Shown here piece after piece: positions 17,351 through 25,959 of a stretch of DNA of 64,000 nucleotides. The notes under the pieces were generated by a model, which saw nothing but the letters and a program-made list of their open reading frames with translations, was not told the origin of the DNA and made no database searches. The stretch lies in the NCBI GenBank assembly GCA_964498075.1, contig CAZCGA010000013.1, positions 1 to 64,000 on the forward strand, written 5' to 3'. This DNA comes from CAZCGA01 sp964498075 (GTDB taxonomy: Bacteria > Desulfobacterota > Binatia > HRBIN30). The stretch's first letter is position 1; each line of letters opens with the position of its first letter. Made by a program: the position numbers and the translations under genes.

Positions 17351-17965
17351 ATGGGTACAGCGACCGAGGTGAGAACAAGTCGCCGGATTGGCGGCCGTCT
17401 CGCCGGATGGCCGCTCGTCGGTTGGTCCGCGTTGGTCGTTGCGGCGCTGGTCGTTGCGATCCTCGCATCGCGCGGGGCGGCTGAGGCCGGCGTGCGAGCG
17501 ATCATTCGGGGAACCGCCCTGACCTCGCTCATCCTGTTCAGCAGCGCCTTCGTGGCGGCGTCCCTCAACCGGACGTGGCCGAGTCCGCTGAGCCGATGGA
17601 TGCTGGTGAACCGGCGTTATCTCGGCGTCTCGTTCGCCGTATCGCACTTCGTCCACCTCGTCGCCATCATCAGACTGACGACGACGTTGCCCGACTTCGA
17701 GCCCAATCCCGCCACGGTCGTCGGCGGCGGGCTGGCGTACGTCTTCATCGCGGCGATGACCGCCACCTCCTTCGATCGCAGCGCCGCATGGATCGGCCGG
17801 CGCGCCTGGCGGGTGCTGCACACCACGGGGGTGTACTACATCTGGCTGATCTTCTTCATCACCTACCTGCCGCGGGCGCTTCAATCGCCTGCGTATGTAC
17901 CGTATCCGGCCGTACTCCTCGCGGCGCTGGCGCTGCGTACCTTTGGACGCGTGCGGCGCCCGTAG
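17351..17965 (+). CDS. ferric-reductase-like transmembrane protein (haem b membrane domain)
   Basis: A 204-aa inner-membrane protein with about six hydrophobic segments. Haem-ligand candidates are His99 and His102 (AVSHFVHL) in one helix and His157 (WRVLHTTGVYYIW) in a later helix. This is the arrangement of the ferric-reductase-like domain found in MsrQ/YedZ and NOX-type proteins. No FAD/NAD domain is fused, so it needs a partner. It is not next to an msrP-like gene, so an MsrQ role is unsupported. The ATG at 17351 has a weak RBS; in-frame GTGs lie just upstream. Confidence 0.8.
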   Translation: MGTATEVRTSRRIGGRLAGWPLVGWSALVVAALVVAILASRGAAEAGVRAIIRGTALTSLILFSSAFVAASLNRTWPSPLSRWMLVNRRYLGVSFAVSHFVHLVAIIRLTTTLPDFEPNPATVVGGGLAYVFIAAMTATSFDRSAAWIGRRAWRVLHTTGVYYIWLIFFITYLPRALQSPAYVPYPAVLLAALALRTFGRVRRP

Positions 17966-18088
17966 GCAACGCGTACGACGCGATCCAACTCGCCGCATCA
18001 GCCGTGGCTGGGGGGGGCGCCGTGGAGGTCGCAATCATCGAGACCTTCTTCGGCGGGCAATGAGATCACGGCCCTGGGTCTTGACCCT

Positions 18089-18111
18089 GAGTCTGCCGGA
18101 CTGCCAGACTC
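18089..18111 (+). terminator. hairpin between the membrane protein and the MDR oxidoreductase
   Basis: A perfect 7-bp stem GAGTCTG (18089-18095) / CAGACTC (18105-18111). A second small stem, GGGTC-TT-GACCC (18076-18087), lies just before it. There is no T-tract. It lies 124 bp after the previous stop and about 50 bp before the next start, so it could be a terminator or an mRNA 5' structure. Confidence 0.35.
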
Positions 18112-18161
18112 GCTGAAACAGTCCTGAACCCGAGTTCCGAGCCCAAGAGGGAGGTTCAAGT

Positions 18162-19187
18162 ATGCAGAAGGGGATGAACCGCCAGATCCTGCTGGCCGCG
18201 CGGCCGGTGGGGATGGTGAAGGAAAGTGATTTCGCGCGCCGCGAAGTGCCGATTGCGGCGCCCACGGACGGCGAGTTTCTGGTTCGCAACATCTACCTGT
18301 CGCTCGATCCGACTATCCGCGGCTGGATGAACGAGGCGGACACGTACATGGCGGCGATCAAGATCGGCGAAGTGATGCGCGGCGGCGGCATCGGCGTGGT
18401 GGTCGAGTCGCGCAATCCGCAGTACGCCGCCGGCGACATCGTCTTCGGGATGTTCGGATGGCAGGACTACTTCCTGGCAAGTGCGGGCGATCCGATGCGC
18501 CCGATGACGCTACCGAAGGGCATACCGTTGACCGCCGCGATCAGCGTCTTCGGCATCACCGGCATCACCGCCTACTTCGGCTTGCTCGACATCGGCCAGC
18601 CGAAGGCAGGAGAGACGGTCGTCGTCTCGGGTGCGGCCGGCGCGACGGGATCGGTTGCGGGGCAGATCGCCAAGATCAAAGGCTGCAGGGTCGTCGGCAT
18701 CGCCGGGAGCGATGCGAAGTGCACATGGGTAACGAACGACCTCGGCTTCGATGCCTGCATCAACTACAAGACCGAGAGCGTCGCCGCGCGCCTCAGGCAA
18801 ACGTGTCCGCAGAGCATCGACGTCTACTTCGACAATGTCGGCGGCGAGATCCTCGATACGGTGCTCACGATGATCAACCTGCGCGCGCGCATCGTGCTCT
18901 GCGGCGCCATCTCGATGTACAACGCCGTCGAGCTGCCGCCCGGTCCGAAGAACTACATGGCGCTGATCATCAAGCGGGCGCGCATGGAGGGCTTCATCGT
19001 CTCGGACTTCATGCCACGCTTTCCAGAGGCCGCCATGCAGATCGCCCAGTGGGTCGGCGAGGGCAAAGTCAAGTACGCCGTCGACGTCGTCGAGGGCTTA
19101 GAGAACGCGACCACGGCGATCAATCGTCTGTTCACAGGTGCCAACATGGGCAAGCTGGTCGTCAAGGTTTCGGACGAGCCGGCGTAG
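18162..19187 (+). CDS. zinc-independent MDR family NADP-dependent oxidoreductase (CurA/PTGR-like)
   Basis: A 341-aa medium-chain reductase. The N-terminal part YLSLDPTIRGWMNEADTY is typical of the leukotriene B4 dehydrogenase/curcumin reductase group. The nucleotide-binding region is VVSGAAGATGSVAGQIAKI, with IAGSDAKCTW and YFDNVGGEILD. These enzymes reduce the C=C bond of alpha,beta-unsaturated ketones with NADPH. ATG 18162 has GAGGGAGG upstream. It appears monocistronic. Confidence 0.9.
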   Translation: MQKGMNRQILLAARPVGMVKESDFARREVPIAAPTDGEFLVRNIYLSLDPTIRGWMNEADTYMAAIKIGEVMRGGGIGVVVESRNPQYAAGDIVFGMFGWQDYFLASAGDPMRPMTLPKGIPLTAAISVFGITGITAYFGLLDIGQPKAGETVVVSGAAGATGSVAGQIAKIKGCRVVGIAGSDAKCTWVTNDLGFDACINYKTESVAARLRQTCPQSIDVYFDNVGGEILDTVLTMINLRARIVLCGAISMYNAVELPPGPKNYMALIIKRARMEGFIVSDFMPRFPEAAMQIAQWVGEGKVKYAVDVVEGLENATTAINRLFTGANMGKLVVKVSDEPA

Positions 19188-19236
19188 GACTGGAGCAACA
19201 GCAACCAGGGAAGGAGAATCGTGTGAAGGTGGGAGG

Positions 19237-20556
19237 TCAGATCGTCCCGATCACCGCGCCCTTGGGGACCACCACGACGCCGTTTTCGGTGACTGTGAAG
19301 CGCTGGCGGTCGTGCTCGAGGTCGTGGCCGATGACCTCACCTTCACCGATGATGGCACCCTTGTCGATGATGGTACGGCGGATGCGGGCGTGGCGACCGA
19401 TCTCGACGTCATCGAAGATGACGCTGTCCTGTACGTGGGTCCAGCTGTGCACGATCACGTTCGGGCTGAGGATGGAGTGCTCGACGCGCCCACCGCTGAT
19501 GATACAGCCGTTACTGACGAGGGAATCCAGGACCTCGCCTTGACGCTGGGCGCCGCGGAACACCGTCTTGGCGGGGGGCGCCTGGGGTTGGAACGTGCGG
19601 ATGGGCCAGTCCTTGTCGTACAAGTTGAACATCGGGCTCACCGAGACGAGATCCATGTTCGCGTCGAAGTAGCTGTCGAGCGTGCCGATGTCGCGCCAGT
19701 ACTTCACGGCACGGTTGCTGCGGTCGCGGAAGGGAAACGCATACACGTTTTCCTGGCTGCGGATCATGTGCGGGATGATGTTCCTGCCGAAGTCGTGGCT
19801 GCTGGAGCGCTTGGCGTCCTCCATCACCTCGCGCACCAGGGCCGAGGTGTTGAAGACGTAGATGCCCATGGAGATGAGCGCGCAGTCCGCGTTCGTCGGC
19901 ATCGGCTGCGGCGCCGGCGGCTTCTCGAGAAACTCGCACACCCGCCATCCGGCGTCCACGGTGACCACGCCAAACCGCGTCGCGTCTTGGAGTGGGGCTT
20001 CGGCGCAGGCGATGGTCAGGTCGGCACCGGTGGCGACGTGCGCCGCGATCATCTCGCTGTAGTCCATCTTGTAGACGTGATCGCCGCCGAGGATGAGGAC
20101 CAGCTCGGGGCGTTCCATCTCGATCGTGTAGATGTTTTGGAAGAGTGCGTCCGCCGTGCCCTCGTACCAGCGGTTGTCGGCGCGTTGCTGCGGCGGGATG
20201 ACGTCGATGTACTCACCCATGCCACTGTGGAAGATGCTCCACGCTTCCTTGATGTGGCGGTCGAGCGAGTAGGACTTGTACTGGGTGAGGACGTGAATCT
20301 TGCGGATGCCGGAGTTGATGCAGTTGGAGAGCGTGAAGTCGATGATCCGGTAGATGCCGCCGAACGGTACGGCGGGCTTGGCGCGGTCGCGGGTGAGTGG
20401 ATAGAGGCGTTCGCCCTGTCCGCCGGCCAAGACCATGGCCACCGTGCGCCTCAGCTCACGGCTGAGCTGCGCGGGTTGTGACGAGCTGAGCCAGGCGGCT
20501 TTGCTGCCCTCGTGTTCCTCAGGTGCGTTCGCTTCCGCATCCAGGCTATATGCCAT
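19237..20556 (-). CDS. glgC: glucose-1-phosphate adenylyltransferase
   Basis: A 439-aa ADP-glucose pyrophosphorylase that makes ADP-glucose from ATP and glucose-1-phosphate for glycogen synthesis. The nucleotidyltransferase motif is MVLAGGQGERLYPLT (about 41-55), followed by AKPAVPFGGIYRIIDFTLSN, VLILGGDHVYKMDY and FLEKPPAP. The C-terminal left-handed beta-helix is seen as repeated I-x-x-G strands (NGCIISGGRVEHSI onward). The N-terminal 35 residues are an extra, unconserved extension. It stands alone, convergent with the MDR gene and divergent from the P450. Allosteric control by glycolytic intermediates is expected for the family. Confidence 0.96.
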   Translation of the reverse strand: MAYSLDAEANAPEEHEGSKAAWLSSSQPAQLSRELRRTVAMVLAGGQGERLYPLTRDRAKPAVPFGGIYRIIDFTLSNCINSGIRKIHVLTQYKSYSLDRHIKEAWSIFHSGMGEYIDVIPPQQRADNRWYEGTADALFQNIYTIEMERPELVLILGGDHVYKMDYSEMIAAHVATGADLTIACAEAPLQDATRFGVVTVDAGWRVCEFLEKPPAPQPMPTNADCALISMGIYVFNTSALVREVMEDAKRSSSHDFGRNIIPHMIRSQENVYAFPFRDRSNRAVKYWRDIGTLDSYFDANMDLVSVSPMFNLYDKDWPIRTFQPQAPPAKTVFRGAQRQGEVLDSLVSNGCIISGGRVEHSILSPNVIVHSWTHVQDSVIFDDVEIGRHARIRRTIIDKGAIIGEGEVIGHDLEHDRQRFTVTENGVVVVPKGAVIGTI

Positions 20557-20621
20557 TCACAGCTCGCCACGGGCGGACTCGGTTTCCACCGTGGCCACCG
20601 CAAACTAGGCAGAAGTCTTCG

Positions 20622-20641
20622 CCGCGTCAATCATGACGCGG
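20622..20641. promoter_or_regulatory. short perfect hairpin/palindrome in the glgC-P450 intergenic region
   Basis: CCGCGTCA (20622-20629) and TGACGCGG (20634-20641) form an 8-bp inverted repeat around a 4-nt spacer. It lies between two divergently transcribed genes. An operator for a dimeric regulator is one reading; a structural hairpin is the other. Confidence 0.35.
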
Positions 20642-20756
20642 GTCGCGACCTCGGGGTGGAACCCGGCATGACCCACGGCAGGAATTAGGTCAATCGCTTG
20701 ACTGGAGCAGTTGCTCCCGGTAAGCGATCGGGCGGCAGCTTGGGTCAGAGAACACG

Positions 20757-21941
20757 ATGAACGACGTCCCGGCGGATCTCTTCGTGGAGAACTCGATCGT
20801 CTCCGAGATGCGCGACACCTACGCGATGTTCGCCGAGATGCGGCGCGCGCAACCCGTGGCGCGTATCGATCTGCCGGTGCGCACCGTTTACATCGTCTTG
20901 CGCTATGATGACGTGTCGGCGGTGCTGCGCGATCCCGACACGTATTCGTCCCGCATCATGAGCGCCGTCATGGGACCGGTGATGGGCCGCACCATCCTCG
21001 AGATGGGTGGCCAGGAGCACACCACCTATCGCGGGCTGGCGTCGCACGCCTTCCGCCCCAAGGAGATCGAACGCTACAGCGTGCAGCTGATCGAACCGCT
21101 GGTACACGAGATGATCGACGCGATCGTGAAGGGCGGAGGTCGGGCCGAGCTGGTCAGCCAGCTCACGACGCACTTCCCGCTCACCATCATCGCGCGCATG
21201 CTGGGCGTGCCGATCCGCGACTACGCGCAGTTTCAGAAGTGGTCGCTCGATCTCATCGCCTACAACCCGCGCAACCCGGAAACCGGCTTGGCCGCATCGC
21301 GGGCGCTGAAGGAGTACCTGGCACCGGTCGTCGCGCAGCGGAAGGTCGAGCCGCAGGCAGACCTGATCAGCGAGCTGCTGGCGGCGCACGTCGACGGCCG
21401 GCGCCTGAGTGACGATGAGATCTTCGGCTTTCTGCTGTTGCTGCTGCCGGCGGGTGCGGAGACGACGTTCCGACTGCTCGGCAACGTGCTGTTCGCGTTG
21501 CTGTCGCATCCCGATCAGCTCGACGAGGTGCGCGCCGATCTGGACGGGCAGCTGCCATGGGCGCTGGAGGAAACCCTGCGCTGGGAACCACCGTTGATCG
21601 GTACGGCGCGCGAGACCACGCGCGCCGTGACGCTGCGCGGCGTGGAGATTCCCGCCGACGCGCTGGTCTCCGCCATGATCGGTCCGGCGAATCACGACGA
21701 GGAGCACTATCCAGAGCCCGATCGTTTCGACCTGCATCGTCACGCCGACGATCACCTGTCCTTCGGGCTCGGCAAGCACTTCTGCCTCGGCTACCACCTG
21801 GCACGGATCGAGGTGCTCACCGCCGTGCGCGCCACGCTGCAGCGCCTGCGCAACCTGCGTCTCGACCAGTCGCGGGAGTCGTACATCCGTGGCATCAGCT
21901 TCCGGTCGCCGAACTGCCTCCCGGTGCTGTTCGATTCATGA
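20757..21941 (+). CDS. cytochrome P450
   Basis: A 394-aa soluble bacterial P450. The haem-binding loop SFGLGKHFCLG has Cys343 as iron ligand. The I-helix is LLPAGAETTFRLLG (AGAETT at 232-237) and the K-helix ExxR is Glu272/Arg275 (EETLRWEPP). Such enzymes hydroxylate fatty acids, terpenoids or steroids using a separate ferredoxin/reductase. No redox partner is adjacent; a ferredoxin gene lies far away at 54.8 kb. The AGAETT (Glu in place of the usual acid) is a common bacterial variant. The substrate is unknown. Confidence 0.95.
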   Translation: MNDVPADLFVENSIVSEMRDTYAMFAEMRRAQPVARIDLPVRTVYIVLRYDDVSAVLRDPDTYSSRIMSAVMGPVMGRTILEMGGQEHTTYRGLASHAFRPKEIERYSVQLIEPLVHEMIDAIVKGGGRAELVSQLTTHFPLTIIARMLGVPIRDYAQFQKWSLDLIAYNPRNPETGLAASRALKEYLAPVVAQRKVEPQADLISELLAAHVDGRRLSDDEIFGFLLLLLPAGAETTFRLLGNVLFALLSHPDQLDEVRADLDGQLPWALEETLRWEPPLIGTARETTRAVTLRGVEIPADALVSAMIGPANHDEEHYPEPDRFDLHRHADDHLSFGLGKHFCLGYHLARIEVLTAVRATLQRLRNLRLDQSRESYIRGISFRSPNCLPVLFDS

Positions 21942-21995
21942 AGCGGTGCGCCACCAAATGACGGTCGCCGCCGATTTGTGATATGCAACGGCGGC

Positions 21996-22892
21996 ATGAC
22001 GGTCATCGAGCTCGGCAACTCCCTTCTCCGGTTGCGGTTCATCCCTGAGGTCGGCGGCAGCGTCACGGATCTCTCGGTGCGCCGCGGCGGCGACTGGGTC
22101 GCGCTGATGCGCCGCGGACCCGAGCCGCTGCCGCGCTCGTCGGACGGCGCCAGCTTCACGCTCGCCCCCTACTCGAACCGCCTGCGCAACGGTGCGTTCG
22201 CGTTCGAAGGCAAGGCCTACCAGCTGCGCCACGCCGAGAAGCACGCCAGCCACGGCGACGTCCGCGACCGGCCGTGGCAGCTCGCGAAGCAGACGGCGAG
22301 GGACGCGCTCCTGACCTTCGACTCGCGGGCGTTTCCGGACGTGAACTTCCCGTTTCCGTTCGGCGCGCAGGTCCACTATGTGCTGGAGGACAACCGGCTG
22401 CACACACAGCTCACCATCACCAACACCGGCAGCACGCGCATGCCTGCAGGCGGCGGCTTCCACCCGTACTTCAACCGCGCGCTCGGCGGTCAAGACGAGA
22501 ACGTCGAGCTGGAGGTTGCGGTGGGCGGCGTCTACCCGACGGGCGACCTGCCGCTGCCCAGCGGTCCGATGATCGCGGTACCGCCCGAGCAGGACTTCAG
22601 TCGGCTGCGACCCCTCGACGTCACCCTCGATCACTGCTTCGGCGGGTGGAACGGCCGCGCGGTCATGCACTGGCCGAAGAGCCGTACCCGTCTGCTCATG
22701 GAGGCCACTGCGTCGATGCGGCACGTCATCATCTACTCGCCCCACGGCCAGCCCTTCTTTGCCCTCGAGCCCGTGATCAACGTCAACGACGGCTTCAACC
22801 TCATGGCGCGGGGCCAGCGCGACACCGGAGTGGTCGTTCTCGAGCCGGGTGACAAGGTCGCCGCCGCGTTCACGCTCACGTTCGAAGCATGA
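21996..22892 (+). CDS. aldose 1-epimerase family protein
   Basis: About 298 aa of galactose-mutarotase-like beta-sandwich: SDGASFTLAPYSNRLRNGAF (substrate Arg), the catalytic His candidate in GGGFHPYFNR (about 150), and FALEPVINVNDGFN (catalytic Glu) near the C-terminus. The family interconverts sugar anomers. ATG 21996 is chosen; a GTG at 21978 is in frame. Its stop overlaps the next gene's start (ATGA), so the two are translationally coupled. Confidence 0.85.
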   Translation: MTVIELGNSLLRLRFIPEVGGSVTDLSVRRGGDWVALMRRGPEPLPRSSDGASFTLAPYSNRLRNGAFAFEGKAYQLRHAEKHASHGDVRDRPWQLAKQTARDALLTFDSRAFPDVNFPFPFGAQVHYVLEDNRLHTQLTITNTGSTRMPAGGGFHPYFNRALGGQDENVELEVAVGGVYPTGDLPLPSGPMIAVPPEQDFSRLRPLDVTLDHCFGGWNGRAVMHWPKSRTRLLMEATASMRHVIIYSPHGQPFFALEPVINVNDGFNLMARGQRDTGVVVLEPGDKVAAAFTLTFEA

Positions 22893-23626
22893 TCCTTCAG
22901 GAACACGCGACGGACATCCAGACCCCGACCGGCCCGATGCGGACGTACGTCTTGCGGCCGGTTGCGTCCGGCACGTATCCGGGCGTCGTCTTCTACTCCG
23001 AGATCTTTCAGGTGACCGCACCCGTTCGTCGCGCCGCGGCGATGCTCGCCGGCAACGGTTTCGTGGTCGCGGTGCCGGAGGTCTACCACGAGTTGGAGCC
23101 GCGGGGCACGGTGCTCGCGTACGACAACGCCGGCAAGGATCGCGGCAACGCCGACAAGTTTGCCAAGTCGGTATCGGCGTACGACAGCGACGCGCGCGCG
23201 ACTCTCGACCACCTGCAGTCGCAGCCGTACTGCACGGGCAAGCTCGGCGTGATGGGTATCTGCCTCGGCGGTCATCTCGCCTTTCGCGCTTGCATGAACC
23301 CCGACGTGCTCGCGGGTGCCTGCTTCTATGCCACCGACATCCACACGCGCACCCTCGGGAAGGGCCAGCGTGACAACACCTTGGATCGTCTCGGCGAGAT
23401 CCGCTGCGAGCTGCTGATGGTCTGGGGCCGCCAGGATCCGCACATCCCACGCGAGGGGCGGGCGCTGATCTACAATGCCATGACGGATGCGGGTTTGAGC
23501 TTCACCTGGCACGAGTTCAACGCCGCACACGCCTTCATGCGCGACGAGGGCGAGCGCTACGACCCGGCCTTGGCACACGTCTGCTACGCGCTGGTCTTCG
23601 AGCTGTTCAAGCGTCGGCTTGGGTGA
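22889..23626 (+). CDS. dienelactone hydrolase family protein
   Basis: A 245-aa alpha/beta hydrolase. The nucleophile elbow is GICLGG with Cys125, the Cys of true dienelactone hydrolases. The acid is probably Asp in WGRQDPHIP and the His is in FNAAHAF. The enzyme opens lactones such as 4-carboxymethylenebut-2-en-4-olide in chlorocatechol breakdown, but many homologues have other substrates. Its ATG overlaps the stop of the epimerase-like gene by 4 nt. Confidence 0.88.
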   Translation: MILQEHATDIQTPTGPMRTYVLRPVASGTYPGVVFYSEIFQVTAPVRRAAAMLAGNGFVVAVPEVYHELEPRGTVLAYDNAGKDRGNADKFAKSVSAYDSDARATLDHLQSQPYCTGKLGVMGICLGGHLAFRACMNPDVLAGACFYATDIHTRTLGKGQRDNTLDRLGEIRCELLMVWGRQDPHIPREGRALIYNAMTDAGLSFTWHEFNAAHAFMRDEGERYDPALAHVCYALVFELFKRRLG

Positions 23627-23635
23627 GACGGCCGG

Positions 23636-24019
23636 TCAGAGCGACGGCAGCACCGCCGCCGGGTTCCAGTATTCTCGCCAGCTGTAGATCAAGCCGTCAC
23701 GGATTTCGGCGACGCTCATGCCGTGCCAGTGGATCTGCTGGCCGCCGTCGCGGCGCTCGATGGCGATCTCCCACTCGGCCAGCACCATCGCGCCGTGCAC
23801 CGCAATGTGGTCGAAGTCGAACCGCACCGGCCGCGAGAACGCAAACGACTGGCGCACGAGGTCGGCGAACGCCGGGCGCCCGCGCAACGGTTCGGCGTGC
23901 ACCGGTGACTGAAAGCTCATGTCCTCGGCCCAGAGATCCAGGTACGCATCGAGGTCCTCGCGCAGCCAGGCTTGGCGGCGCCGCTCGAAGAGCGCGACCG
24001 CGTCATCTCGCGTCAGCAC
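23636..24019 (-). CDS. SnoaL/NTF2-like protein
   Basis: A 127-aa single-domain NTF2-fold protein. It starts MLTRDDAVALFERRRQAWLR, then LDLWAEDMSFQSPVHAEPLR, and ends WHGMSVAEIRDGLIYSWREY, the usual final strand pair. The function is unknown; relatives are ketosteroid-isomerase-like or ligand-binding. It lies 15 bp downstream of the LLM oxidoreductase on the same strand, so probably the same operon, and it converges on the dienelactone hydrolase. Confidence 0.8.
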   Translation of the reverse strand: MLTRDDAVALFERRRQAWLREDLDAYLDLWAEDMSFQSPVHAEPLRGRPAFADLVRQSFAFSRPVRFDFDHIAVHGAMVLAEWEIAIERRDGGQQIHWHGMSVAEIRDGLIYSWREYWNPAAVLPSL

Positions 24020-24034
24020 GGCACACTCCTGAGC

Positions 24035-24970
24035 TCACCGGAAGGCGGGGATCACTTCGCGGCCGAATAGCTCGGTGGCTTCGAGGCGATCGACGCGGCC
24101 GAACATGGCGATGAAGTGCGTGACGCCGACCGCCACGAACTCCTTGATGCGCGCGATCACCTGCTCCGGCGTGCCGGCGATCATACGCTGATCGAGCTGC
24201 TCGGCGGCGGCGCCGAAGCGTTCCGCCCGCTTCGCCAGGCGGTACTGCAGCCGCTCTTCCGTGGCCTCGATGAGCAGGTTGCCGAACCAGCTCTTTTCGA
24301 TTGCCGCCGCATCGCGCCCGACGGCGCGGCAATGTGCCTCCAACACGGGGATCTTGTCCGCGAAATCACTCAGGCTGCCGCCGAAGTTCCAGCGGTCAGC
24401 GTGCTCGGCGACGATGCGGAGCAGGACCTTCTCGCCGCCGCCGCCGACCATGATGGGCGGGTGCGGCTTCTGTACCGGCTTCGGATTGCACCACGCGTCC
24501 TGCACGCGGTAGTGCTTGCCCACGAACCTGGCCTTCTCCTCTGTCCACATCAGCTTGCAGATGCGCAGCGCCTCGTCGAGCTGGCGGAGCCGAGTGCCGA
24601 TGGTTGGGAAGTCATAGCCGTAGGCGGTGAACTCTTGCTCGTACCAGCCGGCGCCGAGGCCGAACTCCAAACGGCCGTTGCTGATGTGATCGACGCTGGC
24701 GGCCATCTTCGCCACCAACGCCGGATGCCGGTAGCCGTTGCAGGCAACGAGGGTTCCGAAGCGTAAGCTCGAGGTCTCGCGCGCCAGCGCCGCCATCAAC
24801 GTCCAGCACTCGAGCGAATCATCCCAGGCGGGGGTGACCACGCCGTAGAAGTGATCGTCGAGCCACACCGAGTCGTAGCCGAGTCTCTCCGCCGCTTGCC
24901 AGTGGCGCGCCAGGACTTCGAACGGTGCCCCTTCGAGCGGCGTCTGGATGCTGAAGCGGATGCGCGTCAT
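24035..24970 (-). CDS. LLM-class F420-dependent oxidoreductase
   Basis: A 311-aa luciferase-like TIM barrel. WQAAERLGYDSVWLDDHFYG, RFGTLVACNGYRHPALVAKM, SNGRLEFGLGAGWYEQEF and HPPIMVGGGGEKVLLRIVAE are the usual signature segments of the F420/FMN-dependent group. Substrates in this family are diverse (hydroxylation or reduction of organic compounds), and the cofactor cannot be fixed by sequence alone. It is the first gene of a two-gene unit with the SnoaL-like gene. Confidence 0.9.
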   Translation of the reverse strand: MTRIRFSIQTPLEGAPFEVLARHWQAAERLGYDSVWLDDHFYGVVTPAWDDSLECWTLMAALARETSSLRFGTLVACNGYRHPALVAKMAASVDHISNGRLEFGLGAGWYEQEFTAYGYDFPTIGTRLRQLDEALRICKLMWTEEKARFVGKHYRVQDAWCNPKPVQKPHPPIMVGGGGEKVLLRIVAEHADRWNFGGSLSDFADKIPVLEAHCRAVGRDAAAIEKSWFGNLLIEATEERLQYRLAKRAERFGAAAEQLDQRMIAGTPEQVIARIKEFVAVGVTHFIAMFGRVDRLEATELFGREVIPAFR

Positions 24971-25144
24971 CGCCGTACGTCTCCCGTGCTGGTTGCGCGT
25001 GGACCATTACTCGACTCTGCAGCGCCGGTCCAGCCCCGTCTTGCTACCGCGACAACCATCTGGTATCCGGCGTCTTCCTACAGCGGCCCCAATGGAGTAT
25101 CCATGGAGCCTCACGGCACCCTACAGCTGCAACGGAGGACAATC

Positions 25145-25927
25145 ATGCGTGCATGGTGCGACGGAATCCGCAAGTATGTCTCGATTGTGGCCTTCGCGGG
25201 TTTGGCGGCGCCGGCATACGCGGGGGGTGACGGCGTCATTGAAATCAATCAAGCCAGCGCACTGGCCGGCGGGGTGACACCAGGCGACACCCCAGGCTTC
25301 CCGATCACTATTGACGCGACCTTTACGGTCTCCAATCCCGCTCCGCCAACAAGCTTTCGCCTCACGGGCAACCTCTCGGTCAGCCAATTCTTGAACGGCA
25401 ACGCCATCGACGTGGTGGCTCCGAATGTGACGATCGATCTCAATGGATTCACGATCAGCTGCTTCATTGGGTCATGCTCTGCCAACGGAATTGGATCCCT
25501 GCAGGATAACGTCGCCGTTGTGAACGGCGTCGTACGCGGCATGAATAACGGCGTATCGCTTACCGGCAAAGGGGTACGCGTCGAGCGGGTCCGCGCATTC
25601 GACAACCAGGTCGACGGCATCCTGGTGGGGAACGACTGCCTGATCGCAGGCAACATTGCGAACGGCAATACTTCCGATGGCATCCGCACCGCAATCGGGT
25701 GCACAATCAGTGGAAACACGGCAAACGATAACGGCAACGACGGCATTTGTACGCTCGGAGGGTGCAACGTTACTGGGAACACAGTGAGTGGCAACACGGT
25801 CAAAGGACTGTTCCTCAGCGGCACCACCGGCTACAGCAACAACGTCATCAACGGCAACGGCATCACGGTACAGAGCGGGGTCCCGACCGGCCTGAATCTG
25901 TGTAACGGAAGCACGACCTGCCCCTAG
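25145..25927 (+). CDS. secreted right-handed beta-helix (NosD-like) protein
   Basis: 260 aa. A signal peptide ends around AAPAYA. Residues about 100-250 consist of short repeats typical of right-handed beta-helices: VTIDLNGFTISC, DNQVDGILVGNDC, GNIANGNTSDGI, GNTANDNGNDGI and GNTVSGNTVKGLFL. Several turns carry Cys (CFIGSC, NDCLIAG, IGCTISG, GGCNVTG) that could pair down the solenoid. It ends in two Cys (LNLCNGSTTCP). ATG 25145 follows a strong GGAGGAC. Such proteins bind or cleave surface polysaccharides; no catalytic residues are evident. Confidence 0.75.
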   Translation: MRAWCDGIRKYVSIVAFAGLAAPAYAGGDGVIEINQASALAGGVTPGDTPGFPITIDATFTVSNPAPPTSFRLTGNLSVSQFLNGNAIDVVAPNVTIDLNGFTISCFIGSCSANGIGSLQDNVAVVNGVVRGMNNGVSLTGKGVRVERVRAFDNQVDGILVGNDCLIAGNIANGNTSDGIRTAIGCTISGNTANDNGNDGICTLGGCNVTGNTVSGNTVKGLFLSGTTGYSNNVINGNGITVQSGVPTGLNLCNGSTTCP

Positions 25928-25959
25928 CAAGGGCTGTCTCGAGGCTGGCCACGGCGCGG

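Noticed and set aside
19138..20481. A 447-aa + strand frame opposite glgC.
   Set aside because: Val/Asp/His-rich mirror of a strongly conserved glgC coding sequence.
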